A stretch of DNA of 64,000 nucleotides from DATFYM01 sp035315065 (GTDB taxonomy: Bacteria > Acidobacteriota > Terriglobia > UBA7540), in assembly GCA_035315065.1 (NCBI GenBank), contig DATFYM010000082.1, positions 1-64,000 of the forward strand. Reading direction: 5' to 3'. How positions within the stretch are numbered: the first letter of the stretch is position 1; every line of letters starts with the position of its first letter. The position numbers were made by a program, and so were the translations under genes. Shown piece by piece: positions 24,492-33,930 of the stretch. The notes below the pieces were generated by a model. It saw nothing but the letters and a program-made list of their open reading frames with translations, did not search any database and was not told the DNA's origin.

Positions 24492-26342
24492 ATGACTGCG
24501 CATGGAATCTTGCTAATCGCCGTCTACCTTGGCGTGCTGATCGCCGTCACCAAGCCGCTGGGCCTGTTCATGGCCAAGGTGTTCGAAGGTGAGCGGACCT
24601 TCCTGCATCCCGTGCTGCGCCCGGTAGAAACTCTCATCTACCGGCTGAGCGGCGTGCGGGAGGACGAGGAGCAACACTGGACGCGGTACTCGATTTCGCT
24701 CATCGCCTTCAGCCTGGTCAGCTTTCTCTTCGTCTACGTCATCCAGCGCCTGCAAGGAATCCTGCCATTCAACCCGATGCATTTCGGCACCAGCCATGCC
24801 CCCTCGTGGGCGACGCCGATGACGCCCGACTTGGCGTTCAACACCGCCACTAGTTTCTTGACCAACACCAATTGGCAAGCGTACAGCGGTGAGAATACCC
24901 TCAGCTACTTCGTGCAGATGGCGGCCCTGACGGTGCAGAACTTCGTGTCCCCCGCCGTCGGGGTCGCGGCCGCCATGGCAATGGTGCGCGGCTTCGCCCG
25001 GCACGAAGCCAAGACTGTGGGTAATTTCTGGGTCGACCTCACGCGTGGCGTCCTCTACGTGTTTCTGCCCTTGGCGCTCCTGGGCGCGCTCCTCCTGGCC
25101 TCACAGGGTGTGATCCAGAACTTCAGGGCATACGATGAGGTCAAAACGGTAGAAGGCGCCACGCAAACGATCGCGCAAGGGCCGGTCGCCTCGCAATTAG
25201 CTATCAAGATGCTGGGCGACAATGGAGGCGGCTTCTTTAACGCGAACTCGGCGCACCCCTACGAGAATCCTACACCCTTGTCCAATTTTCTTCAGATGCT
25301 CATGATCCTGGCGGTTCCGGCCGGCCTCACTTATACCTTTGGCCGGATGGTAAAGGATACGCGGCAGGGCTGGGCGATCTTCGCCGCCTGCAGCTTAATG
25401 TTTCTGGCCGGAGTGTTTGTGGCGTACTCGCGCGAGCAGTCCGGCAATCCTATCCTTACCAGGCTCGGTGTGCAAAATGCGGCTACCGCGACTCAGCCGG
25501 GCGGAAACATGGAGGGCAAGGAGGTGCGGTTTGGCAATTCGGCCTCCGCCCTGTTCGCAACGGTGACCACTAATGCCAGTTGTGGCGCCATCAACAGTTG
25601 GCACGACAGCTTTACCCCTCTCGCCGGCCTTGTCCCGATGTTGAATATCCAGACGGACGAGGTGATCTTTGGCGGAGCGGGCGCCGGACTCTACGGCATC
25701 TTGCTTTACGCGATTGTGGCCGTTTTCATTGCCGGCCTGATGGTGGGCCGCACACCGGAATACCTCGGCAAGAAAATCGAATCGAAAGAAGTCAAGATGT
25801 CGATGTTGGCCATCATCGCGACGTCCTTGTGCATCCTGGTGTTTGCCGCCCTCACGGCGGTGGTGAAGCTCGACTGGGACCATAGCAAGTACTGGAATCC
25901 TGCCGCTGGCAATCCCAATCCGGCTCCGACCGCCAGCGTGCCACCTGCAGCCAATGTCAACAACAACGGTCCCCATGGACTCAGCGAAATCCTCTATGCC
26001 TACTCGAGCGCCACGGAAAACAACGGCAGCGCGTTTGCCGGAATCAGCGTCAACACACCTTATTACAACCTGACGCTGGGGTTGGCCACGCTGATTGGGC
26101 GATTCTTGTTCATGATTCCACTGATCGCGGTGGGAGGGAGCCTGGTAGTGAAGAAGAAGATCCCCGAGACCAGCGGCACCTTCCCCACACATGGGCCGTT
26201 GTTCATCGGCCTGTTCGTGGGCACTGTCATCCTGATCGCCGTTCTGACTTTCTTCCCGGCGCTCGCGCTCGGTCCCATCGTCGAGCACTTTTTGATGCAC
26301 CAGGGAAAGCTGTTCTCCATGGTGTTGCCCGTTTTGGGCTGA
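24492..26342 (+). CDS. kdpA: Potassium-transporting ATPase subunit A
   Basis: 616-aa polytopic membrane protein that binds and translocates K+ in the KdpFABC pump. About ten membrane helices; selectivity-filter-type segments are seen in TPDLAFNTATSFLTNTNWQAYSGENTLSY region and in the GDNGGGFFNANSAHPYENPT motif, both characteristic. Slightly longer than the Escherichia coli protein because of an extended loop around residues 465-500 rich in Pro and Asn. ATG 24492 follows GGAG. Second membrane subunit of an operon broken up by hairpins. Confidence 0.95.
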   Translation: MTAHGILLIAVYLGVLIAVTKPLGLFMAKVFEGERTFLHPVLRPVETLIYRLSGVREDEEQHWTRYSISLIAFSLVSFLFVYVIQRLQGILPFNPMHFGTSHAPSWATPMTPDLAFNTATSFLTNTNWQAYSGENTLSYFVQMAALTVQNFVSPAVGVAAAMAMVRGFARHEAKTVGNFWVDLTRGVLYVFLPLALLGALLLASQGVIQNFRAYDEVKTVEGATQTIAQGPVASQLAIKMLGDNGGGFFNANSAHPYENPTPLSNFLQMLMILAVPAGLTYTFGRMVKDTRQGWAIFAACSLMFLAGVFVAYSREQSGNPILTRLGVQNAATATQPGGNMEGKEVRFGNSASALFATVTTNASCGAINSWHDSFTPLAGLVPMLNIQTDEVIFGGAGAGLYGILLYAIVAVFIAGLMVGRTPEYLGKKIESKEVKMSMLAIIATSLCILVFAALTAVVKLDWDHSKYWNPAAGNPNPAPTASVPPAANVNNNGPHGLSEILYAYSSATENNGSAFAGISVNTPYYNLTLGLATLIGRFLFMIPLIAVGGSLVVKKKIPETSGTFPTHGPLFIGLFVGTVILIAVLTFFPALALGPIVEHFLMHQGKLFSMVLPVLG

Positions 26343-26363
26343 CGCAGGAAGGGACTAAGATAA

Positions 26364-26456
26364 GAATTGCCGATTGCAGATTGACGATTGTAAGAGAAGA
26401 CCCATGCCAAAGCCGGTTTTTCAATCGTCAATCTGCAATCGTCAACCGTCAATTCT
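26364..26456. repeat. Intergenic hairpin, GATTGAC/GATTGCAG units, within kdp operon
   Basis: Left arm 26364-26391 (GAATTGCCGATTGCAGATTG) and right arm 26421-26456 (CAATCGTCAATCTGCAATCG). Confidence 0.8.
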
Positions 26457-26491
26457 TCCTATGTCCCAGCCGATTCTTGAGGAGTGATGTA

Positions 26492-28612
26492 ATGTCCACT
26501 ACGCCCGTCATGACGCCGCCCGCAGCTTCCGACGATCTCACGTCGCTGCTGCCCAAGAGGCTGGTGCGCGCTCGCCCGCTTTTCGATCGGGAGATCCTCG
26601 GCCGGGCCATCAAGGCCTCTTTTGGCAAACTGAACCCGAGGACATTAGTCAAGAACCCGGTGATGTTTGTGGTGGAGGTGGGGGCGGCGCTCACCACCAT
26701 CTTCGTCGCTCGCGACACTTGGGTGGGGGCAGCGGGCCTTAGGTTCGGCATCCAGATCGCGCTCTGGCTGTGGTTCACCGTGCTCTTCGCCAACTTTGCC
26801 GAGGCGATGGCGGAGGCGCGGGGCAAAGCGCAGGCCGACACGCTGCGCAAGACCAAGACCGACGCGATGGCCAAGCGGATCCTCTCCGCGGGCAAGATCG
26901 AAACCGTGCCCGCCTCCAAACTGCGCTCCGGTGACATGGTGATGGTAGAAGCCGGCGATTTGATCCCCAGCGACGGCGAGGTGACGGAGGGCATCGCCAC
27001 GGTGGACGAATCGGTGATCACCGGCGAGAGCGCGCCCGTCATTCGCGAGTCGGGCGGCGACCGCAGCGCCGTCACCGGCGGCACGCGGGTCCTGTCCGAC
27101 TGGATCAAAGTGAAGATCACGGCCAATCCGGGCGAGACCTTCCTCGATCGCATGATCGCGCTGGTGGAAGGCGCGGAGCGGCAAAAGACGCCGAATGAGA
27201 TTGCACTGAACATTCTGATCGCGGGGCTGACGCTGATTTTCCTTCTCGCGGTGGTCACGCTGCAACCCTTTGCCACCTACAGCGTCGCTTCCGCCGGCGC
27301 GGGAATGGTGCCGTCGGTGGCGGTTCTGGTATCGCTGCTGGTCTGCCTGATTCCCACCACCATCGGCGGGCTGCTCTCGGCCATCGGCATCGCCGGCATG
27401 GACCGCGTGATGCAGCACAACGTGCTGGCCATGAGCGGCAAGGCCGTGGAAGCGGCGGGCGATGTGAACACCCTGCTTCTCGACAAGACGGGAACCATCA
27501 CCCTGGGGAACCGCCAGGCGGTGGAGTTCATCCCGGCGGCCGGGATCTCGGAGGCCGAATTGGCCGATGCCGCCCAGTTATCTAGCCTAGCCGATGAAAC
27601 CCCGGAAGGCCGGTCCATCGTCGTCCTGGCCAAGCAGAAATTCCAGTTGCGCGGCCGCGAAGTTTCCGAGCAGGAGGCGAACTTCATCCCCTTCTCGGCC
27701 TACACCCGGATGAGCGGTGTCGATCTGGGCGGACGCCGGTTGCGCAAAGGGGCGACGGACGCCATCTCCAGATTCGTTCAGGAAGAGAACGGATTTGTAC
27801 CCTCGGAGGTGACGGCTTCCTCAGACCGCATCTCGCGCCAGGGCGGGACGCCGCTGGCGGTGGCGGATGGTTCGAGACTTCTGGGCCTCGTCCACCTCAA
27901 AGACATCGTCAAAGGCGGCATGAAGGACCGCCTCGGGCAGTTGCGCTCCATGGGCATCCGGTCGGTGATGATCACCGGCGACAATCCGCTGACCGCGGCG
28001 GCGATCGCCAATGAAGCGGGCGTGGACGACTTCCTGGCTCAGGCGACGCCGAAAGACAAGCTCGAGTACATCAAGCACGAGCAGGGACAGGGCAGGCTGG
28101 TGGCGATGACCGGCGATGGCACCAACGACGCGCCGGCGCTGGCGCAGGCGGACGTCGGCGTTGCCATGAATACGGGCACCATGGCGGCCAAAGAAGCCGG
28201 GAACATGGTGGACCTGGACAGCAACCCCACCAAGCTTATCGAGGTCGTAGCCATTGGCAAACAGTTGCTCATCACGCGCGGCGCCCTCACCACTTTTTCC
28301 ATCGCCAACGACGTGGCCAAGTACTTCGCCATCATTCCGGCGATGTTTATGGCCACCTATCCGGCGCTGGCCAAACTGAACATCATGCACCTGCACACGC
28401 CGCAGAGCGCCGTGCTGGCCGCCGTGATCTTCAACGCACTAATTATCATTGCCCTCGTCCCGCTGGCGCTGCGCGGCGTCAGGTATCGGCCCCAGGAGGC
28501 GGCAAGCCTGCTGCGCCGCAACCTGCTGATCTACGGGGTGGGCGGAATCATTGCACCATTTCCGGGCATCTGGTTAATCGATCAATTGCTGGTGTGGCTG
28601 AGGCTTGCTTAA
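26492..28612 (+). CDS. kdpB: Potassium-transporting P-type ATPase subunit B
   Basis: 706-aa catalytic subunit that couples ATP hydrolysis to K+ uptake. Motifs: TGES in VITGESAPVI, phosphorylated D331 in LLDKTGTITLGN, KGA in RRLRKGATDA, and the hinge GDGTNDAPALAQADVGVAMN. ATG 26492 is chosen over an earlier in-frame codon at 26381 because GAGGAG lies 7 bases upstream and the earlier frame runs through the hairpin. Length is normal. Confidence 0.96.
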   Translation: MSTTPVMTPPAASDDLTSLLPKRLVRARPLFDREILGRAIKASFGKLNPRTLVKNPVMFVVEVGAALTTIFVARDTWVGAAGLRFGIQIALWLWFTVLFANFAEAMAEARGKAQADTLRKTKTDAMAKRILSAGKIETVPASKLRSGDMVMVEAGDLIPSDGEVTEGIATVDESVITGESAPVIRESGGDRSAVTGGTRVLSDWIKVKITANPGETFLDRMIALVEGAERQKTPNEIALNILIAGLTLIFLLAVVTLQPFATYSVASAGAGMVPSVAVLVSLLVCLIPTTIGGLLSAIGIAGMDRVMQHNVLAMSGKAVEAAGDVNTLLLDKTGTITLGNRQAVEFIPAAGISEAELADAAQLSSLADETPEGRSIVVLAKQKFQLRGREVSEQEANFIPFSAYTRMSGVDLGGRRLRKGATDAISRFVQEENGFVPSEVTASSDRISRQGGTPLAVADGSRLLGLVHLKDIVKGGMKDRLGQLRSMGIRSVMITGDNPLTAAAIANEAGVDDFLAQATPKDKLEYIKHEQGQGRLVAMTGDGTNDAPALAQADVGVAMNTGTMAAKEAGNMVDLDSNPTKLIEVVAIGKQLLITRGALTTFSIANDVAKYFAIIPAMFMATYPALAKLNIMHLHTPQSAVLAAVIFNALIIIALVPLALRGVRYRPQEAASLLRRNLLIYGVGGIIAPFPGIWLIDQLLVWLRLA

Positions 28613-28614
28613 GA

Positions 28615-28694
28615 AATGATGAATGATGAATGATGAACTGAAGAACTTCAGATCTTTCTTCCGTTCATCATTCCGCATTCATCGTTCATCATTC
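28615..28694. repeat. Intergenic hairpin, AATGATG units, within kdp operon
   Basis: Left arm 28615-28644 (AATGATGAATGATGAATG) and right arm 28661-28694 (TTCATCATTCCGCATTCATC). It starts immediately after the kdpB stop codon. Confidence 0.85.
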
Positions 28695-28709
28695 TGAGAG
28701 AAGGACGCA

Positions 28710-29288
28710 ATGTTAAAACAACTAGGTCCTGCATTTCGCATGACGCTCGTGGTGACGGTGCTGACCGGGCTTCTTTACCCTGGGTTGGTGACCGGGCTTT
28801 GCCAGTTGCTCTTCCACCGCCGAGCGAACGGCAGCTTGGTCTACGTGAATGGCCAGGCGATTGGCTCGACGCTGCTCGCCCAGAACTTCACCAAGCCTGA
28901 GTACTTCCATCCCCGCCCCTCCGTGGCCGGCAACGGGTACGATCCCACCTCGTCAGGCGGCTCGAACTATGGTCCCACCAACCAGAAGCTGATCGATCGC
29001 GTGAAAGCGTCCATCGACGCCTTCCGCAAAGAGAACCCGGATTACCCGGGTCCGATTCCGGCCGATCTGCTCACTAGCTCCGCCAGTGGCCTGGACCCTG
29101 ATATAAGTCCGGCGTCCGCGGACGCGCAGGCGGCGCGGGTGGCCAAGGCGAGAGGCGTCAGCCTGGAGCAGATCCGGCAACTAATTGAGCAAGGCACGGA
29201 GAGGCCGACGCTAGGCTTTATCGGGGAGCCGAGGGTCAACGTGCTGAAGCTGAATTTGGCCTTGGACCAGCAGTTCGCGCGGCGGTGA
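28710..29288 (+). CDS. kdpC: Potassium-transporting ATPase subunit C
   Basis: 192-aa protein with one N-terminal membrane helix (MTLVVTVLTGLLYPGLVTGL) and a periplasmic domain with GSTLLAQNFTKPEYFHPRPS and YGPTNQKL, both conserved. It assists nucleotide binding and assembly of the Kdp pump. It closes kdpFABC; no kdpD/kdpE regulators follow, because the next feature is a tRNA on the other strand. Confidence 0.95.
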   Translation: MLKQLGPAFRMTLVVTVLTGLLYPGLVTGLCQLLFHRRANGSLVYVNGQAIGSTLLAQNFTKPEYFHPRPSVAGNGYDPTSSGGSNYGPTNQKLIDRVKASIDAFRKENPDYPGPIPADLLTSSASGLDPDISPASADAQAARVAKARGVSLEQIRQLIEQGTERPTLGFIGEPRVNVLKLNLALDQQFARR

Positions 29289-29338
29289 TGATCGACTCGG
29301 TTTTCTCGATCCGTGGCACAGGCCGAGACAATATGATG

Positions 29339-29428
29339 TGGCGGAGAGGGTGGGATTCGAACCCACGTTGCGGTTTCCCGCAAACACGCTTTCCAAGCGT
29401 GCTCCTTCAGCCACTCGGACACCTCTCC
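29339..29428 (-). tRNA. tRNA-Ser(GGA)
   Basis: Reverse strand folds into a serine tRNA: acceptor GGAGAGG pairs with CCTCTCC, anticodon loop contains CTTGGAAAG (anticodon GGA), there is a long variable arm (TTGCGGGAAACCGCAA) and the T loop GTTCGAATC. The CCA end is encoded (29339-29341). Confidence 0.95.
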
Positions 29429-29556
29429 GTGGGGCTCATCGGGTGACTATGCTTAGTATAGCATACGCCGCCTTTCAGCTACTCCGGCCAGTCAGCTTGC
29501 GTGGTGGTGGTCAGCTTCCAGCCTCGCAGGCCACGTGAGGAAATGGCGACGACCGA

Positions 29557-29602
29557 TTCTTCTGCCTACCTCCTTCTGCCTACTGCCTTCTGCTTTCCGC
29601 CG
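29557..29602. repeat. Single repeat arm, CTTCTGCCTAC units
   Basis: Tandem TTCTGCCTACC / TACTGCCTTCTGC units. Read on the minus strand it encodes the C-terminal KQKAVGRRR and the stop of the HAD phosphatase. No opposing arm seen nearby. Confidence 0.6.
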
Positions 29603-30273
29603 TCTCTCAAATTGAGGACCGGCCACCCTCGCTCGACGGCAACCCGCTTCAACCTTCGATCAGGATTGACAGCGGTTGGGCTCCCCACCGCCTCGAGCAT
29701 GGGCACGTCGGAGAAGCTGTCTGAGTATGCTTTGGCGCGGAATCGGTCAAAATGTGATGCCACGAGCGCGTCGGTCATTGCCGACACCTTCGCGTGCTCC
29801 GCGATTAAAGGCGCCACCACCTCACCCGTCGCGATACCGTTTTCATACACCAGCCGGTTCGAAACCAGGCTGTCGAATCCGAAGTAGCGCAACACGGGCC
29901 CCAAGGCAAAGTCAAGTTCACCGGTCACCAAGACCAGCCGGTAGCCCGCGGCGCGATCGGCCTCGATGAGATCCTTCGCGCCCGGGTGAATCGACGGCAG
30001 CACGACCTTGTGGAAGAGGTCTTCCGCCAATTCCAGCAGCCATTCCCGCCGCATGCCCCGGTACTCACGATAAAAGACCTCGTTGAACCGGCGCCGGGAA
30101 TAGAAGTCGAGCGCGATCAGGAACGGGACGCTCGCCACCAGTTTGGTCACCTTCAGGGCGGCGCGGGCTCTCGAAGGCAGGTTCTTGGCGAAGAAGGCGT
30201 ATCGCGTCACGACATTCGACGAGACCAGTGTCCCGTCGAGGTCAAAGAAAGCGATGCCCGCGTGGTCACTCAT
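29566..30273 (-). CDS. HAD-superfamily IB phosphatase
   Basis: 235-aa phosphohydrolase with the catalytic DLDGTL motif (FFDLDGTLVSSN), a helical cap, the VTGELDF motif and SDSFSDVPMLE. It belongs to the SerB-like IB subfamily, whose members dephosphorylate phosphoserine or lipid phosphates. Its ATG overlaps the stop of plsY (ATGA), so translation is coupled, pointing to a lipid phosphate such as phosphatidylglycerophosphate or lysophosphatidate (inference). The last residues come from an intergenic repeat arm and may be non-native. Confidence 0.8.
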   Translation of the reverse strand: MSDHAGIAFFDLDGTLVSSNVVTRYAFFAKNLPSRARAALKVTKLVASVPFLIALDFYSRRRFNEVFYREYRGMRREWLLELAEDLFHKVVLPSIHPGAKDLIEADRAAGYRLVLVTGELDFALGPVLRYFGFDSLVSNRLVYENGIATGEVVAPLIAEHAKVSAMTDALVASHFDRFRAKAYSDSFSDVPMLEAVGSPTAVNPDRRLKRVAVERGWPVLNLRDGGKQKAVGRRR

Positions 30274-30935
30274 GGCTCGGCGACCCCTTTCGTGGCGGTC
30301 GGGGTTGCTGGGGCCACACGGGCCGGCGGGGCTGGGCTCAGCAAGCTCTGAAGGTTCTTGCTGTGCCTCCAGGTCAGAAAGAGAGTCATGCCGGCGGCAC
30401 AAGCGGCTTCCAGTCGCCCCACGAAGAGGAGCATAAGCAAAGTGAACAGCACCCACGTAGTGAGCGAGGCGGTAGCCCCTGCCTCGCGCCACTTCCGCTT
30501 GCCGAAGACGATGCGGGCCACGGCAAAGTAGGCCAGCGCCAGCACCGCCCAAGGCCAATGAATCGCCAGCATGGCCCCGCCGGACGTGGCAATGCCCTTG
30601 CCCCCGTTGAACTTCAGGAAGGGCGAAAAGCAGTGGCCGAGCACCGCCACTAAACCGTAGAGCCAAGTCAGCGCGATGCTCACACCCACGTGTGGCAGGG
30701 GGGAAATCGACCACAAACGCACCACCAGCCAGACGGCCAGGAATCCCTTTCCCATGTCGCCGATTAACGCCGGCACGGCACGCGCTTTGCTCACGCGCAG
30801 CACGTTGTTGAATCCCGGGTTACCGGACCCGACCTGCCGGATGTCGATCCCGGAACCCGCCATGGCCAAGACCGCGAAGGGAATCGATCCAATCAGGAAA
30901 CAGATGAAGCAACGAATGAGCACGGCGCCTGGCAT
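30270..30935 (-). CDS. plsY: Glycerol-3-phosphate acyltransferase PlsY
   Basis: 221-aa integral membrane enzyme that acylates glycerol-3-phosphate from acyl-phosphate, the first step of phospholipid synthesis. Conserved motifs: GSGNPGFNNVLR (usual GSGNxGATN slightly changed), and the phosphate-binding NGGKGIATSGG. Several hydrophobic helices. The C terminus carries a Pro/Ala-rich extension. It overlaps the HAD gene and follows the ACP-ligase gene with a 48-base gap. Confidence 0.9.
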   Translation of the reverse strand: MPGAVLIRCFICFLIGSIPFAVLAMAGSGIDIRQVGSGNPGFNNVLRVSKARAVPALIGDMGKGFLAVWLVVRLWSISPLPHVGVSIALTWLYGLVAVLGHCFSPFLKFNGGKGIATSGGAMLAIHWPWAVLALAYFAVARIVFGKRKWREAGATASLTTWVLFTLLMLLFVGRLEAACAAGMTLFLTWRHSKNLQSLLSPAPPARVAPATPTATKGVAEP

Positions 30936-30983
30936 CCCTTACCTCTCCCGGAGACTCGCTCTGGCGGGCTCAAAAGACTCCCC

Positions 30984-33842
30984 TCAAGCCTCGTCGCAAA
31001 GCCTGACGATTCTCTCCCGCACTTGCTGCCGGATCGCGGCGTGATCGTCACCCGCCCGCGGCCGGACCGGCTCACCCACGCACACTTCGGTCTGCTGCCG
31101 GCCAGCCAAGCCGTCGCCGTCCGATTCCTCATCCCGGTCATCACCGACGGAACCCACGGCGTGAAGGGACTTCCCACGTACTGCCACCGGATAGATCGGA
31201 CTCGAAGTTTCGGCCGCGGCGCGAATGGCGTCCAGGCGAAATCGGCTTCGATGCGCCGCGGCGCCCGGAGCACTCTCAGGAAAGACCAGCACCGAGCAAC
31301 CGTCTTCGAGCGCGCGGCGAATCACCTGTTGAAGCTCGCCTCCGCCGGGCGCATTGGGCGCATGGACTTGGCCGTTGATCTGGCCCTTGATGGGCGGCGC
31401 CACCAGAGGGCGAAGCAAGAATGCCGCCGAACGCGGTAGACCGGCAAGAGCCGCCAAGTCCGAAAACACAAAGCGTTGCGGCCATCCTGCGGCCAGCACC
31501 AGCGGGTCGAGTGGACCGGTGCGGCTGGCCATCAAGACGGCCGGCTTTGCGGGTGACTGCTCGCCGTTTCGCGCTGTCCAATGCTCGCCGCTTAGGCGCA
31601 GACCGAGTTGCGCCCAGGGCCGAATCACTCTCCAAGCCGTGTTGCCACTGGGCACCAAGCGGACCAACATACCCCCCATCGCTGCCGTAGCGGCAAACGC
31701 GGCCGAATTGCCACGACCCCGGAGACTCGCCACCGAGCGGCGGAGTCGCGCGGCTGCCCAGGCGTCCGCGTTGCGGAGCCACAAGCGCACGATCTGGAGC
31801 CAGGGAGGCCGCTTGCCGGCGGCGAGTTCGTTTCGCTCGTAGAGCGACCGCGTTTCGTTGCGCCGGATCTTACCGCTGCTGGTCTTGGGAATGCTTTGCG
31901 GCGGCAGCAACACCACCTTGTCCGGCGGCGTGCCGACTATCAGACCGACGTTGTGAATGATCCCGGCCTCGATGCGGGCGAGTTCGTCGGACGCCGTCGC
32001 GCGCGTTTCGGCAGCCACCACAAAGCGCTCGGTGCCGGTCTCCGGATCGACGACACCGAACGCGGCCACGCAGCCCTTGCGCACCCCGGCGGTTTCCGCG
32101 GCCGCTGCTTCCACTTCCTGCGGCGTGATATTGTGGCCGCCCTTGATGATGAGCTCTTTCACCCGCCCGGTGATATAAAGTTCACCCTCGGCCAAATAAC
32201 CGAGGTCACCGGAATCCATCCAGCCGTCTTCGGTGGTTACGGCTTCGGTGGCCTCGGGGTTGCGGAAATAGCCGGAGGTCTTGGAAAGGCCGCGAAAGAG
32301 AACCCGCCCCGTCGTGCGCTCTGGCACCTCGCGGCCGTCGCCATCTACAAGCTTGATCTCGTGTTGCGGCATCGCCCTGCCATTGGCGACGTAGCGCAAC
32401 ACCTTGGAAACCGCGAGCGACTGCCCAGGCTCCCCGGCGATGGCGCGACCCTCGCGCTCAAACACGTCGCGCCGAATCGTGTCGATCACGGGGCGGCGGT
32501 CGATGGGCGGAAAGGCGAGCGCCACCGACGACTCCGCCAGACCATAGCAAGGTACGAACGCTTCCCGCCGGAAGCCGTACGGTTCAAAGCGGCGCGCGAA
32601 GCGCTCCAGCGTGTCGGGCAGCACCGCTTCGCCGGCGTTGATGGCGATGCGCCAGGCGCTGAGGTCGAGTCCTTGAAGGGCCCGGTCGGAAATCTTGCGG
32701 GCGCACATCTCATAGGAGAAGTTGGGAGCCGGGCACAGCGTGCCGTGCGAATCGTGTAGCGCCCACAGCCAACGCTCGGGCCGGCTGAGGAAAGCCAGCG
32801 GCGAAAGAACGGTGATGGGAGCGCCGAAGTACACGCTGAACAGCCACGAGCCGATCAGCCCCATATCGTGGTAGAGCGGCAGCCAGCTAACCACGATGTC
32901 GCTCGGCCTGAATTTCACGGCCCATCCGATGCCTCGCACGTTGGCGAGGATGTTGGCGTGGCTCAGGACGACGCCCTTGGGATCCCCCGTGCTTCCCGAC
33001 GTGTACTGGATGAACGCCGTGTCGGCCGGAATCACGCCTGCGCTCGGCAGTCGCGCGCCACCGCCGCTCAACTCCTCGACGCTGGTCACCGCCAGGAGGC
33101 TGGGAATGTTCAGCCGCATAACCTCAGAGACGACGCGCGCCTGCTCGAAGCTGATCAGGAACCGCACGCCCGCATTGCGCAGGATCAGGACCTGGCGATG
33201 AACGTATTCCTCGATTTTGTCCGGACGCGCCGGCGGATAGATCGGCACCGCGATGCCGCCGGCCAGGATCACTCCGTAGAAGGCATAGAAGAAGTCGGCG
33301 CAGGTCGGCAGCATGATCGCCACCGTCTCCTTGCGCCGGAGGCCGCCGGCGCGCAGACTGGCCGCGACGCGCGACGCCCGTTCGAGAAGCTGGCCGTAGG
33401 TGATATCCTCGCCGCCGTCATCTTCAGGCAGGTGGATGTGGACCCGGCTGGGATCGATCTCGGCGTGGTGACGCAGAATGTCCACCAGGCTCTTCGCGGA
33501 TTCCGGCGCGGGATTCGCCTCCCGGGACGGTTGGACGATCTGGTAGCGCTGCTTGGGAGCTTTCGCTGCCTGGCCGTCGCAAAGAGCCTGCACCCACTCG
33601 GCAGGCGTCTCCGCCTTCTGCGCGATCTCGTCCGGCAACTGTATCTTGAAGCGAGACTCCGCCCGCACCAGCAACTCCACCCGCTCCAGGCTGCCCAGCC
33701 CGAGGTCGCGCTCGAAAGACGAATGAAGCGTTGCCACGCGGGCCGCTTGGTGCGAACCGAGCTCGGTCAGCACCTCGCGAACGAGCTCCAGCACTTGTTC
33801 GTCAACCGCGTGGGTTCCGATTTGTCTAGCTGCGGTAGCCAT
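30984..33842 (-). CDS. ACP - fatty acyl-AMP ligase - PlsC-like fusion
   Basis: 952-aa fusion. Residues 10-90 are an acyl carrier domain whose phosphopantetheine serine is S51 (DLGLGSLERVELL). Residues 115-690 form an acyl-AMP ligase with the A3 motif YTSGSTGDPKG (280-290) and the GWMDSGDLGYL motif. Residues 740-952 resemble a 1-acylglycerol-phosphate acyltransferase, but its catalytic H-x4-D is R774-x4-D779 (RTGPLD) and the FPEGTR motif reads FPESAPG, so that domain is probably inactive. The enzyme would activate a fatty acid and load it on its own carrier. It lies downstream of an acyl reductase, suggesting that the loaded acyl is reduced or transferred to glycerolipid. Confidence 0.88.
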   Translation of the reverse strand: MATAARQIGTHAVDEQVLELVREVLTELGSHQAARVATLHSSFERDLGLGSLERVELLVRAESRFKIQLPDEIAQKAETPAEWVQALCDGQAAKAPKQRYQIVQPSREANPAPESAKSLVDILRHHAEIDPSRVHIHLPEDDGGEDITYGQLLERASRVAASLRAGGLRRKETVAIMLPTCADFFYAFYGVILAGGIAVPIYPPARPDKIEEYVHRQVLILRNAGVRFLISFEQARVVSEVMRLNIPSLLAVTSVEELSGGGARLPSAGVIPADTAFIQYTSGSTGDPKGVVLSHANILANVRGIGWAVKFRPSDIVVSWLPLYHDMGLIGSWLFSVYFGAPITVLSPLAFLSRPERWLWALHDSHGTLCPAPNFSYEMCARKISDRALQGLDLSAWRIAINAGEAVLPDTLERFARRFEPYGFRREAFVPCYGLAESSVALAFPPIDRRPVIDTIRRDVFEREGRAIAGEPGQSLAVSKVLRYVANGRAMPQHEIKLVDGDGREVPERTTGRVLFRGLSKTSGYFRNPEATEAVTTEDGWMDSGDLGYLAEGELYITGRVKELIIKGGHNITPQEVEAAAAETAGVRKGCVAAFGVVDPETGTERFVVAAETRATASDELARIEAGIIHNVGLIVGTPPDKVVLLPPQSIPKTSSGKIRRNETRSLYERNELAAGKRPPWLQIVRLWLRNADAWAAARLRRSVASLRGRGNSAAFAATAAMGGMLVRLVPSGNTAWRVIRPWAQLGLRLSGEHWTARNGEQSPAKPAVLMASRTGPLDPLVLAAGWPQRFVFSDLAALAGLPRSAAFLLRPLVAPPIKGQINGQVHAPNAPGGGELQQVIRRALEDGCSVLVFPESAPGAAAHRSRFRLDAIRAAAETSSPIYPVAVRGKSLHAVGSVGDDRDEESDGDGLAGRQQTEVCVGEPVRPRAGDDHAAIRQQVRERIVRLCDEA

Positions 33843-33856
33843 GATGAATGAGGGAG

Positions 33857-33930
33857 ATCAGAAATCAGAAAGTAGAAATCAGAACGAAGGCCGTCTTCCT
33901 TTCTGATTTCTACTTTCTGATTTCTGATTT
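33857..33930. repeat. Intergenic hairpin, ATCAGAA units
   Basis: Left arm 33857-33883 (ATCAGAAATCAGAAAGTAG) and right arm 33900-33930 (TTTCTGATTTCTACTTTC). The edge of the right arm provides the stop codon of the reductase gene. Confidence 0.85.

Noticed and set aside
29289..29338. kdpD/kdpE regulator genes after kdpC
   Set aside because: The region after kdpC is a tRNA and lipid genes on the other strand; the regulators must lie elsewhere.
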